From NCBI GenBank assembly GCA_019120395.1, contig DWVD01000119.1, forward strand, positions 1 to 43,851: a stretch of 43,851 nt of DNA, read 5' to 3'. Origin of the DNA: Candidatus Gemmiger faecigallinarum (GTDB lineage Bacteria; Bacillota; Clostridia; Oscillospirales; Ruminococcaceae). The notes below the pieces were generated by a model, which was not told the DNA's origin, made no database searches, and worked only from the letters and a program-made list of their open reading frames with translations. The position numbers were made by a program, and so were the translations under genes. Shown piece by piece: positions 24,146 to 32,119 of the stretch (the first letter of the stretch is position 1; each line of letters opens with the position of its first letter).

Positions 24146-26163
24146 AGCTCCCCATCCGGCGGGGCGCGCCGCTGCGCCGCCCCGCGCTGCAGGCCGCCGC
24201 GGCCTGCGCGCTGGCTGCCGCGCTGACCATGGCCGCCCCCACGCTGATGTTCGCCGTGGGGGACGCGGCGCGCTTCGGCCGCCCCAGCGCGGCCCAAAGC
24301 CCGTACCAGTCCCGCCCGGTGGAGGGGGACGACCTGTATCTGGTCCGCCTGCTGAAAGAGCGGGACGAGGCGGTCCTGGCGCTGAACAAAAGCAGCGAGA
24401 CCGGCGAGGACAAAAGCGCGGGCGGGGCTTTCTACCTGCCCGCCCCGACAGACCTGCAGTACAGCGAGCTGCTGGCGCCCCGCTGCGCCGAAGTGCTGCA
24501 GGAGATGGAGGACGCCGGGGTGCTGCCCGCCGACTGGCTGGAGCCGCTGACCGGGCTGGCGCAGGACGTCCCGGCGTCCTTTGTGGGCAGCACGGACACG
24601 CTGGGCTTTTTGACCATCTCCGGCGGCGGACTGCAGAAGGCGGCGATGGAGGCGCAGGGGCAGGAAACCGGGGCGGAAAGCGACTGGGCCTGGCCGGGCG
24701 GCGGGGTCAGCCTGAACCTGGTGGTGGAAAGCCGCACCGGCAAGGCGGTGTCGCTGCAGGCCGGCCTGAGCGGCGTCGGCTACACGGCGCCGGACGCCGC
24801 TTCGGTGCTGCGGGCCTGGGTGGCGCTGAACGACCTGGACATTCTGGGCGACTGGCAGGCCCCCGCCGGCACCCGGTGGGAGCAGACCGGCCTGTACTCC
24901 GCCAACGGCGGGCTGCTGGCCACGTTTGTCTGGGCCGAGGACCCCTGGCAGGACGTCAGCATGCTGTCGCTGGACCTGGTGCCCTGCACCGCCGCCGAGC
25001 TGTCCGCCGCCCGCGCCGCGGGCAGCGGCGAAGCCTCCGGCATTGCCGACGGGATGGTGCAGAGCGGCGCGCTGCAGCGGCCGGGCGCGCCCGGCGCGGG
25101 GTTCAACGACGGAAGCGGCTACTATTTTGCCCAGCCGGTCCCCGGCCAGGCGGACGGCCTGATGCGCATCATGCGGGTGGATTATGCCGCCGGCAGCCGG
25201 GGCTGTGTCTGCACCCTGCCCGGCTGCAGCCACGACAGCCTGGACTGCCCCGCCTGTTTTGACGGGCAGGGCGCCTCCGAAGCGTCGCTGTACGTGGAGG
25301 AGGGCCAGGTCTATGTGCTGCTGCCCTTTGCCGACGCGGTGGCGGGCGGTGGGGAACCGGCCCGGGTGCTGGCCGTCGCCGCCGACGGGCGCAGCCGGCG
25401 CACGGTGGCCGAGCTGCAGACCGACGACCTGGAATACGTCGCGGCGGGCGGCGGGACGGTGTACGGTCTGGTGCATACCGACGGGTACGATTACGGGACC
25501 CAGCCCGCCAACCTGGTGGAGATCCGTCTGGCGGACGGCCAGCGCACGCTGACCCCCACCCTGGTGGCGTCCGGCGAGACGGTGCTGGGCTGCCAGGGCG
25601 GCTGCCTGGTGACGGCCCGCCCGGTCGACGGCCGGGCCGGAAACGGCCAGTTCCGCTTTGCGCTGGGGGACGAAGGGCAGGTGGAACTCTGCCTGCTGGA
25701 CCCGGCGTCCGGCAGCCGCCGCCGCGTGGCGGAGCTGACGGGGGCGTCCGCGGGGTTCGGCGTCCGCGGCGAGGATACCCACTGGCTTGTAAGGACGTCC
25801 GGCTACGCATCGGGCGGGGCGGACTACCTGAATTGGGTGGATCTGCTGTCCGGCGAGGTGGAGACCACGGTGGGCGGCGGCCTGGAGGGCGTCCCGCTGG
25901 CCGCCCTGGCCGCCGCCGGCGACACGTTCTGGGACGGCTGGGTCTATTTCCCCAACGCGGTGACCGATGGCGGCGGGAACAGCGACCTTATGATGGCGGC
26001 AGCGAGCGAGGTCTGGTTCCCCTCGCTGGGGGACCAGGGCTGGTACCCGGCCGCGGCGACCGGCGACGGCCGGCTGCTGCTGGGCGAGGAAGGCGCTGCG
26101 CCGGAAGGCGGCCGGATGGCGCTTTTTGACCCCTTCGGCGGCGGGATGCAGCTGCTGCCCTGA
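24142..26163 (+). CDS. Secreted protein, probably beta-propeller-like, co-operonic with the two-component system
   Basis: ATG 24142 follows AAAGGAGG and overlaps the kinase stop (ATGA). The 673-residue product has a twin-basic N-terminus and a hydrophobic signal or anchor (about 18-38), with no lipobox. The first 300 residues are an unassigned domain. Around residues 355-372 there is a Cys/His cluster, C-x-C-x4-C-x-H-x4-C-x2-C, like the C-x-H-D-x-x-D-C-x-A motif of clostridial propeller-type lipoproteins. Repeating strand-rich units follow (ASLYVEEGQVYVLLPFADA, RVLAVAADGRSRRTV, GGTVYGLVHTDGYD). It may be the sensor partner or the main output of the regulator-kinase pair (inference from coupling). 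I do not know a function. Confidence 0.7.
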   Translation: MKLPIRRGAPLRRPALQAAAACALAAALTMAAPTLMFAVGDAARFGRPSAAQSPYQSRPVEGDDLYLVRLLKERDEAVLALNKSSETGEDKSAGGAFYLPAPTDLQYSELLAPRCAEVLQEMEDAGVLPADWLEPLTGLAQDVPASFVGSTDTLGFLTISGGGLQKAAMEAQGQETGAESDWAWPGGGVSLNLVVESRTGKAVSLQAGLSGVGYTAPDAASVLRAWVALNDLDILGDWQAPAGTRWEQTGLYSANGGLLATFVWAEDPWQDVSMLSLDLVPCTAAELSAARAAGSGEASGIADGMVQSGALQRPGAPGAGFNDGSGYYFAQPVPGQADGLMRIMRVDYAAGSRGCVCTLPGCSHDSLDCPACFDGQGASEASLYVEEGQVYVLLPFADAVAGGGEPARVLAVAADGRSRRTVAELQTDDLEYVAAGGGTVYGLVHTDGYDYGTQPANLVEIRLADGQRTLTPTLVASGETVLGCQGGCLVTARPVDGRAGNGQFRFALGDEGQVELCLLDPASGSRRRVAELTGASAGFGVRGEDTHWLVRTSGYASGGADYLNWVDLLSGEVETTVGGGLEGVPLAALAAAGDTFWDGWVYFPNAVTDGGGNSDLMMAAASEVWFPSLGDQGWYPAAATGDGRLLLGEEGAAPEGGRMALFDPFGGGMQLLP

Positions 26164-26187
26164 AAAGCCGCCCCGCACCGGATAAAA

Positions 26188-26235
26188 CAAAGCCAGGCCG
26201 CGCCCCGTTCCGAGGCGCGGCCTGGCTTTGTTTTT
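26188..26235. terminator. Strong terminator between convergent genes
   Basis: CAAAGCCAGGCCGCGCC (26188-26204) pairs fully with 26214-26230 and is followed by five Ts. It serves the plus-strand operon. The A-rich left flank can also serve the minus-strand genes. Confidence 0.9.
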
Positions 26236-26239
26236 GAAG

Positions 26240-26902
26240 TCACAGCTGGGGGATCAGGATCTCGGTGGTAAACGCGCCGTCCTCGCTGTTGCGGCTCAGG
26301 TAGCCGTCCAGCCGCTCGATGATGTTGTCGATGCGCACCAGGCCGAACCCGTGCCCCTCGCCTTTGGTGGTGGAAAAACGCTTGCCCACCCGGGGCAGCT
26401 TGCCCGAGGCGGTGAAATTGGTAAAGCTGATGTACAGCTGGGTGCCTTTCATGTCCATATACACCCGGATCAGGCGTTTGTCCTCGGGCAGGGCCAGGCT
26501 TGCCTCGATGGCGTTGTCGAACAGGTTGCCCAAAATGACGCACAGATCCAGTTCGGACATGCGCAGCCGGACCGGGATGTGGGCGTCGGCCTGGACGGGG
26601 ATGCCGCGGGACTGCGCCAGCGAGATCTTGCTGTTCAGGATCGCGTCCGCCATGGCGTTGCCCGTCTTGATAACGGTGTCCACCGTGTTCAGGTCGGTGT
26701 CCAGTTTGTCCAGATACTCCCGGATGCCCGGCAGGTCCCCGGCGGCGGCCAGCGCTTTCAGCATCTGGATGTGGTTGCGGTAATCGTGCCGCCAGCCGCG
26801 CATCTGCCGGTACATGTTCTCGACCTCCCGGTAATGGGTGTCGATCAGCTCCCGCTGATAGGCGGCCAGCGCGCGGTCGATCCGTTTGGAAAGAAAGCCC
26901 AT
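26240..26902 (-). CDS. Membrane-free AgrC/GHKL-type sensor histidine kinase
   Basis: The start is ATG 26902 with GGGGGTGAG before it, five bases after the LytTR regulator stop. The longer open frame upstream lies inside that regulator and is noncoding. The product has 220 residues and no membrane segment. It has a SpoOB-type dimer helix with R-H-D-Y-R-N-H (H39 the likely phospho-acceptor), N box NLFDNAIEAS (127-136) and G box KGEGHGFGLVRI (181-192). AgrC relatives normally carry six N-terminal membrane helices; these are absent here, so input must come from a cytosolic signal or a partner protein. It pairs with the LytTR regulator. Confidence 0.88.
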   Translation of the reverse strand: MGFLSKRIDRALAAYQRELIDTHYREVENMYRQMRGWRHDYRNHIQMLKALAAAGDLPGIREYLDKLDTDLNTVDTVIKTGNAMADAILNSKISLAQSRGIPVQADAHIPVRLRMSELDLCVILGNLFDNAIEASLALPEDKRLIRVYMDMKGTQLYISFTNFTASGKLPRVGKRFSTTKGEGHGFGLVRIDNIIERLDGYLSRNSEDGAFTTEILIPQL

Positions 26903-26907
26903 CCCGC

Positions 26908-27606
26908 TCACCCCCTGTTGATGATGGCCCGGTTGATGCGGTCGTAAGCGCCCCGGGGCAGCGGCAGCGCGCTGCCGTCGTTCAGGACCACCGCCGTCCG
27001 GGTCACCCGGGCCACGCAGCCCAGGTTCACCAGCGCCGACCGTCCCAGACGGAAAAAGTTGTCGTCCAGCTGGGTCTCCAGCTCGCTCAGCGTCATCCGG
27101 GCGGTGTAATCCTCCCGGGCGTGGATGGTCACATAGTTGCCCTGTACCTCGGCGGAGCGGATCTGGTGCACCGGCAGCCGTACCAGGCCGTCCGCCTGTT
27201 CCAGCAGCACCGTCCGCTCGTTTTTGCGCAGCTTTTCGGCGGCCCGGTCCAGCACCGCCCACAGGCGGGCGCCGTCCACCGGCTTCATCAGGTAATGCAG
27301 GGCTTCCACCTCGTATCCCTCGGCGATATAGTCGGAATAGCCGGTGACAAAAATGATCTGGATCGCGTCGTTTTCCCGGCGCAGCGCCTTGGCCATGGTC
27401 ACGCCGTCCATCCGGCCCATCTCGATGTCCAGCAGCAGGATCTGGAAGTCTTTCTCCTCGGCGTAGCGGAACAGGAAACTCTCGGCTGAGGGGAACAGCG
27501 CCAGCTGCGCGTTCTGCCCGCGGTCGGCGGCCCAGCCGCGCGCCAGCCCGGCCAGGTATGCCCGGTCGGCGTCGGAATCGTCACAGACGGCAATTTTATA
27601 CGGCAT
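26908..27606 (-). CDS. LytTR-family response regulator (AgrA-like)
   Basis: 232 residues. The receiver domain has D9-D10, phospho-acceptor D60 in ILLLDIEMGRMDG, the switch T in IIFVTGYSDY and K in HYLMKPVD. The LytTR DNA-binding domain covers about 130-230 (VHQIRSAEVQGNYVTIHARE, DDNFFRLGRSALVNLGCVAR, LPLPRGAYDRINRA). LytTR proteins bind pairs of short direct repeats one or two turns apart. Such repeats are seen at 32806-32840, upstream of the ABC exporter genes. It is the first gene of a two-gene unit with the AgrC-like kinase; AGGGGGAG-like bases precede the start. Confidence 0.93.
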   Translation of the reverse strand: MPYKIAVCDDSDADRAYLAGLARGWAADRGQNAQLALFPSAESFLFRYAEEKDFQILLLDIEMGRMDGVTMAKALRRENDAIQIIFVTGYSDYIAEGYEVEALHYLMKPVDGARLWAVLDRAAEKLRKNERTVLLEQADGLVRLPVHQIRSAEVQGNYVTIHAREDYTARMTLSELETQLDDNFFRLGRSALVNLGCVARVTRTAVVLNDGSALPLPRGAYDRINRAIINRG

Positions 27607-27674
27607 GTTCCGGTCTCCCCCTCTCTGCGCGGCGGGCCTGCCGCCGGCGCGTTCTGATGGATCGCATACTCTTT

Positions 27675-27707
27675 TATTGTATCACGTTTCCCGCTCAGGC
27701 AACAGCC
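27675..27707 (-). promoter_or_regulatory. Promoter of the LytTR-kinase operon
   Basis: The minus strand reads TGA-TACAAT (an extended -10; hexamer 27675-27680), with TTGCCT or TGTTGC 15-17 bases upstream. The leader is about 65 bases. Confidence 0.6.
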
Positions 27708-27733
27708 CCGCCGTCGGCCGGGACGGCGGGGCT
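27704..27733 (-). terminator. GC hairpin after the DUF3863-type gene
   Basis: AGCCCCGCCGTC (27704-27715) pairs with GACGGCGGGGCT (27722-27733). It lies just after the stop of the large minus-strand gene. It lacks a proper T tract, so termination strength is unsure. Confidence 0.5.
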
Positions 27734-27738
27734 TGCGC

Positions 27739-30210
27739 TCAGTTCAAAATCAGGATGTCCGCCAGGGTGAACACGTCGGGCACGCCCTTGTAACAGCACC
27801 AGCCGGGCATGCGCTCGTACCGGCGGGCCACCACCCGCACGCAGCGCGCCGGCCGGCCGGGGTGGAAGCCGAAATCCCGGCGGCAGATCTCCCGCTCGGC
27901 CGGGCGGCAGGGCAGCGTCAGCGTGTCCGCCAGCGTCAGGGAGGCTTCGTCGTCGCCCAGATACAGTTCCAGCCGCTCGGGGAAAACGATGCCGCTGCGG
28001 TGGTGGCTCAAAAAGCCCACCTCCACCGTGTGCAGCATCCGCTCCTCTGGCAGCAGGCAGGTGAAGTCCAAATCCTGCAGCGTGGCCAGCCAGCGGCCGT
28101 CCTGGTAGTCCAGGCTGCCCCGCTGCGGCAGCAGCAGGCCGTCGATGCCCGCCCCGCAAAAGACCGGCCGGACGTCAAACACCGTGCCGCTTTTCAGCCG
28201 CAGGTCCCGCCAGCCGAAGCGGTAATCCGCCGACGCCGTCTCGCTGCTGCGGCCGTCGGGCAAAAAAGCTTTGGCGCGCAGGCGGGTGTCCCCGGTCAGC
28301 ACCAGCGGCGACCGGTACAGCGGCGCGCCGGTGCCCGGCTCGGCGCCGTCCAGCGTGTAGTGCAGCTGCGCCGCGCCGTCCGGGCAGGAGATCGCCACGG
28401 CGGCCTGGCTGCCCAGATCGAACAGGCTGTCCCCGGGGGCGAACGCCGGCTCCGGCACAGGCGCCTGCGCCGGGTCGGAAGGGCGGCGTACCCAGCGGGG
28501 CTGAAAGTCGTCCGAGGGCGCGGGGTCACGGCGGTAGTCCCCGGTCAGTACATCCGCGTCCGGCGCAGAGCCGGCCGCCAGATCCAGGCAGATCTCGTCC
28601 CCCTGGGACAGGATCTCCAGCCCGTCCGGCGCGGTGAGCGCCGGCTGCCCGGAGAGCACCGCAAAGCGGTAGCCAAATTCCCCCAGCCGCAGCAGCACGC
28701 TGCCGCCGTCCAGCCCCTCCAGCACCGGCAGGGTGTCGAACCGCAGCGCAAAGGGCCGCCCCTCCCCCGCTCCGCCGGTGCGGCGGACGCACAGCGTCCG
28801 GCTGGTCATGGAAAATTGGAACCGGCCTTCCGGCGCGGACAGTTCGGCGCAGGCCGTCCACTCGTCCGGGGCGGAAAACCGGATCTCGCCCGCCGGTTCC
28901 GCGCCGTCCTGCACCAGCCGGACAAAAGGCCGCGGGATCGGCCTGCCCGCTGCCGCCGCGTCGGCCATCCATTTCTGGGCGAACAGCAGCGGCAGCGCCT
29001 CGCAGACGCTGGCCGCCGGGGGCGGCGTGCGCCCCTCGGCCGCGGCCTCCCGGCGCTGGCGCAGCAGGCCTTTTTCCAGGTAACGGGAGGGGAATTTCTC
29101 GTTGTACAAAAACCAGTCGCGGATGCGCAGGCGGCCTTCCTCGGCCAAAAAGCCGACGCGGTAATGCGCTCCCGCGTACCACAGCGCGCCGGGCTGCGCG
29201 TCCCCCGGCCGACCGGCCGGGCGGCCCTGCCAGTCGGTGACGGCGGGCCAGGAGACGGGCGGCGTCAGGGCGTATTTGCGGCCGAACCAGGCGGCGGACT
29301 CGGCCATCGTCTCGATGCGCAGCTTCCCCGCGCGGCTCAGCGCCAGAAGCTGTTTCAGCTGCGGCTCAAAACCGGGGCGGATGTTTTCCCACAAAAAGTT
29401 GTTCTCCTGCCCCACCTGGGCGTAGCCCACGCCGCAGCGGTCGGTGCCGGTCAGGCAGGCAAAATACCAGCCGATGCGCTCCGGGTCCCGGCCGTTGGTA
29501 CAGCAGGGCTCCAGCGTGTAAACGCCGCTCAGCCCCGGCCGGGCGTCCTGCTCAAAGGAAAAGACCGGGTCCGGCGCCAGCAGCCGGAACATGGCTACCG
29601 GCAGCTGGCCGTCCGCCGTCTGTGCGGGCAGATACTCGTTTTTGCGGCTGGGGTAGTAGATGCCGTTGGGGAACCCGCCCCACAGCGTAAAGCCGTCGGT
29701 GCCCAGCTGGTCGCGGCAGATGGCCGCCCCGGTCACGCCGTATTTTTCCTGCGCGTAGGCGATGGTGACCGGGTCCAGCACCCAGGAACCGATGGTTTTG
29801 GGGTAATACCCGAACACCGCGGCAAAGTCCTGCATATAAGCGTCCACCAGCGCCCGGCGCTCGTCCGGGTCGTAGCCCACGCTGTAAGCGCTGTCCACCC
29901 GCTCGTCGAACTGGTCGGACTGCGCCTTGGGGAACGCCACCCCCGCCCTGCGGCAGAGCGGCTCGGTGATCTCCCACCAGGCGGCGATCTCGTCGTTTTC
30001 GTCGGTCTGGCTGCGCAGCAGCTGCTGGTAGCGGGGCTCCATCAGCGCGTCGTACTTGAGGGCGTAGGTGGAGGGCAGCCCGTACTGTTTCAGCAGGCGG
30101 ATCTGCCGGGCGATGGTGTCGAAATCCGCCTGCAGGAACTCGCTTGGCTCCTGGTGGGACATGCGGATAAAGTTATAGATGTTGACGATGGTGGTCTTTT
30201 TGTCTGCCAT
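27739..30210 (-). CDS. DUF3863-type glycoside-hydrolase-like protein with chitobiase C-terminal-like domain
   Basis: 823 residues from ATG 30210 after AGGAGG, with no signal peptide. The N-terminal 300 residues match the DUF3863 family as I recall it: NIYNFIRMSHQEPSEFLQAD, LLKQYGLPSTYALKYDALM, ENDEIAAWWEI, GYYPKTIGSWVLDP, then QLGTDGFTLWGGFPNGIYYP. This has the look of a deacetylase- or hydrolase-like barrel that recognises a saccharide. Near 600-670 a CHB_HEX_C-like unit (LHYTLDGAEPGTGAPLYRSP) occurs, then a carbohydrate-binding, F5/8C-like end with many Trp, Cys and Tyr residues. It is probably an intracellular sugar-processing enzyme; substrate and mechanism are unknown. It is a single gene with a TTGACA promoter at 30262-30290. 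Confidence 0.75.
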   Translation of the reverse strand: MADKKTTIVNIYNFIRMSHQEPSEFLQADFDTIARQIRLLKQYGLPSTYALKYDALMEPRYQQLLRSQTDENDEIAAWWEITEPLCRRAGVAFPKAQSDQFDERVDSAYSVGYDPDERRALVDAYMQDFAAVFGYYPKTIGSWVLDPVTIAYAQEKYGVTGAAICRDQLGTDGFTLWGGFPNGIYYPSRKNEYLPAQTADGQLPVAMFRLLAPDPVFSFEQDARPGLSGVYTLEPCCTNGRDPERIGWYFACLTGTDRCGVGYAQVGQENNFLWENIRPGFEPQLKQLLALSRAGKLRIETMAESAAWFGRKYALTPPVSWPAVTDWQGRPAGRPGDAQPGALWYAGAHYRVGFLAEEGRLRIRDWFLYNEKFPSRYLEKGLLRQRREAAAEGRTPPPAASVCEALPLLFAQKWMADAAAAGRPIPRPFVRLVQDGAEPAGEIRFSAPDEWTACAELSAPEGRFQFSMTSRTLCVRRTGGAGEGRPFALRFDTLPVLEGLDGGSVLLRLGEFGYRFAVLSGQPALTAPDGLEILSQGDEICLDLAAGSAPDADVLTGDYRRDPAPSDDFQPRWVRRPSDPAQAPVPEPAFAPGDSLFDLGSQAAVAISCPDGAAQLHYTLDGAEPGTGAPLYRSPLVLTGDTRLRAKAFLPDGRSSETASADYRFGWRDLRLKSGTVFDVRPVFCGAGIDGLLLPQRGSLDYQDGRWLATLQDLDFTCLLPEERMLHTVEVGFLSHHRSGIVFPERLELYLGDDEASLTLADTLTLPCRPAEREICRRDFGFHPGRPARCVRVVARRYERMPGWCCYKGVPDVFTLADILILN

Positions 30211-30261
30211 GGCGGGCCTCCTGTTGGGGCGGAATGCGGGCGCCGGACGGCGCCTGCGTCC

Positions 30262-30290
30262 AGCGTAGCAGAGCCGCCGGCGATTGTCAA
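30262..30290 (-). promoter_or_regulatory. Promoter of the DUF3863-type gene
   Basis: The minus strand reads a perfect TTGACA, 17 bases, then TACGCT. The weak -10 suggests that activation may be needed. Confidence 0.55.
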
Positions 30291-30342
30291 TCCGGCGGCC
30301 CGGCGCGGCTGGCCAAAAGCGCCGTCAAACGGGACAGATATG

Positions 30343-30368
30343 AAAAAAGCCTGCGCGCGGCAGGCTTT
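30343..30368 (-). terminator. Second terminator downstream of tRNA-Val
   Basis: On the minus strand AAAGCCTG / CAGGCTTT forms the stem, followed by TTTT. It backs up the terminator at 30396-30428. Confidence 0.75.
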
Positions 30369-30395
30369 AAAACGCCGAGGTTCGGCGGTATGGCA

Positions 30396-30428
30396 ATAAA
30401 AAATTGGCCGACAGGTAAATCGGCCAAT
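30396..30428 (-). terminator. Terminator of tRNA-Val
   Basis: On the minus strand ATTGGCCGA pairs with TCGGCCAAT around eight bases and is followed by TTTTTATT, directly after the tRNA CCA end. Confidence 0.88.
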
Positions 30429-30433
30429 CAATT

Positions 30434-30509
30434 TGGTGCGCGGTACAGGACTCGAACCTGTGACCTCCTGCACGTCAAGCAGATGCTCTACCAGCTGAGC
30501 TAACCGCGC
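30434..30509 (-). tRNA. tRNA-Val (anticodon GAC)
   Basis: 76 nt with an encoded CCA. The 7-bp acceptor stem GCGCGGT/ACCGCGC, the D-arm AGCTCAGCTGGTAGAGC, the anticodon loop TTGACGT (GAC) and the T-arm with GGTTCGAGTCC are all present. It reads Val codons GUC and GUU. It is a single-gene transcript from 30531-30559. Confidence 0.95.
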
Positions 30510-30530
30510 ATATCGCTTAGCGACTTGCTT

Positions 30531-30559
30531 AGTATAGCAGACACGGCCTGCAAAGTCAA
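30531..30559 (-). promoter_or_regulatory. Promoter of tRNA-Val
   Basis: The minus strand reads TTGACT, 17 bases, TATACT, about 22 bases before the mature 5' end of the tRNA. Confidence 0.85.
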
Positions 30560-30636
30560 GCCCCCAAGCGCAATTTTTTCGCCTTTTTTGCGGTGCGGCG
30601 CAGGGCTGCGGGCGCTGTGCCGCGCCGCGCGCACAG

Positions 30637-31821
30637 TCAAAAATAGCTCTTGATCTGGAATTTGTCCTGCTGCTGCTTTTCCTCCACGATCAGTTTTTCG
30701 TGATTGAAATCGAACCTGACGGTGCGGCAGTCGTCGGTGTTGCGGGTCAGGCGCAAAAGCGTCTCCACCCGCTTTTCCTCCTCTTTGGTATAAAACAGGT
30801 AGCTGGCGCCCTCCCGCTTGGCGCGGCCGGTGCGGCCGATGCGGTGGGTGTAGTGCTCGTTGTCCTCCGGCACGTCGTAGTTGATGACCGCGTCCACGTC
30901 GGACACGTCGATGCCGCGGGCCGCCACGTCGGTGGAGACCAGCACCGCGATCTCGCCGGCCTTGAACCGCCCCATGATGCGGTTGCGTTCGGCCTGGGAC
31001 AGGTCGCCGTGCAGGCAGTCCACGTTAAAGTTCAGCCGTGCCAGCTGGTTGGCCAGCATGGCGGTGTTGTACTTGGTGTTGCAGAACACCATCACCCGCT
31101 GGTAGCCCTTGCTGATGATGATCTGCGCCAGGTCGGCCAGCTTGTCCCGGCCGGTGGTCAGCAGCTTGAACTGGTCGATCTTGGGCATGCTTTCCAGCAT
31201 GGGCTGCACGTCCACCTCGGCGGCGTTTTTCTGGTACAGCCAGCCGATGTCCAGCACCTCGCGGCTGATGGTGGCCGAGAACATCGACAGCGACCTTCGG
31301 TTTTTCATCAGGTCGATGATGTGGCGCACGTCCTTGTAAAAGCCCATGTTCAGCATCTCGTCGGCCTCGTCCAGCACCACCGTCTCGACGCCGCTCAGGT
31401 CGATGGCGTGGTGGCGGTAGTGGTCCATCAGGCGGCCGGGGGTGGCCACCACGATCTGGCAGCCGGCCTTCAGCTGTTTCTGCTGCTTTTCCAGCCCGGC
31501 GCCGCCGTAGACGCAGACGATGCGCACGCCCTGCATATACTGGGCCAGCGCCTCCAGGTCGGCGGCGATCTGCTGGGCCAGCTCCCGCGTGGGGCTTAGG
31601 ATGACGGCCTGGGGCTTTTGGCGGGCCGTGTCGATGCCGGACAGGATGGGGATGCCGAACGCCACCGTCTTGCCGGTGCCGGTGGGGGCTTTGGCGATCA
31701 TGTCGTGGCCTTCCAGCATCAGGGGGATGGCTTTCTGCTGGATCTCGGTCATTTCGGTAAAGCCCATGGCCTGGGTGGCGCGGATCAGCTCCGGCTGGAT
31801 GGAAAGTTCTGAAAACTGCAT
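30637..31821 (-). CDS. DEAD-box RNA helicase
   Basis: The start chosen is ATG 31821 (MQFSELSIQPELIRATQAMG), giving 394 residues; the frame upstream contains the promoter. All DEAD-box motifs are seen: Q motif (EMTEIQQKAIP), I APTGTGKT (45-52), Ia PTRELA, GG, Ib TPGRL, II VLDEADE, III FSATI, IV VMVFCNT, V STDVAARGID and VI HRIGRTGRAKREG. It is a minimal core with only a short Lys/Gln-rich end and no RNA-binding tail such as that of CshA or DbpA. Roles in ribosome assembly or RNA decay are usual for the family. The ribosome-binding site is weak (AAAGG, far from the ATG) and the leader is about 85 bases long. Confidence 0.93.
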   Translation of the reverse strand: MQFSELSIQPELIRATQAMGFTEMTEIQQKAIPLMLEGHDMIAKAPTGTGKTVAFGIPILSGIDTARQKPQAVILSPTRELAQQIAADLEALAQYMQGVRIVCVYGGAGLEKQQKQLKAGCQIVVATPGRLMDHYRHHAIDLSGVETVVLDEADEMLNMGFYKDVRHIIDLMKNRRSLSMFSATISREVLDIGWLYQKNAAEVDVQPMLESMPKIDQFKLLTTGRDKLADLAQIIISKGYQRVMVFCNTKYNTAMLANQLARLNFNVDCLHGDLSQAERNRIMGRFKAGEIAVLVSTDVAARGIDVSDVDAVINYDVPEDNEHYTHRIGRTGRAKREGASYLFYTKEEEKRVETLLRLTRNTDDCRTVRFDFNHEKLIVEEKQQQDKFQIKSYF

Positions 31822-31910
31822 AGGGGTTTGATCTGCCTTTCTGTCTGGGGGCGGCAGCCGGTGCCGCCGGGCCGCGCCGATATTCTGTGCAAATTTGCTG
31901 ATATAACAAT

Positions 31911-31939
31911 AGTATAGCAGTATTTGGCCGGCGGGGCAA
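31911..31939 (-). promoter_or_regulatory. Promoter of the DEAD-box helicase gene
   Basis: The minus strand reads TTGCCC, 17 bases, TATACT. Transcription starts about 85 bases before the ATG. The long leader is common for cold-regulated helicase genes, but no specific motif was recognised. Confidence 0.75.
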
Positions 31940-32035
31940 GGCGTTTGCCGCGCCCGGCCGGCCCGCGCGGGGGCGGCGCTGGCAGGGTACACAACTTTGT
32001 GCGACAAATTTTGGCAAAACTGCGCGGGGGCTTGA

Positions 32036-32044
32036 TGTTATAAT
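32036..32044 (+). promoter_or_regulatory. Extended -10 promoter of the ricin-lectin gene
   Basis: TGT-TATAAT (hexamer 32039-32044). A TTGGCA lies 22 bases further upstream, too far for a normal -35, so the extended -10 probably carries the promoter. Confidence 0.65.
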
Positions 32045-32119
32045 AATAAAAGAATTGAAATATCAAAGCTGCCGCTGCGCAAAGCGACGGCCTGCGCGGC
32101 GGCCGAGGGAGGAATCCGT

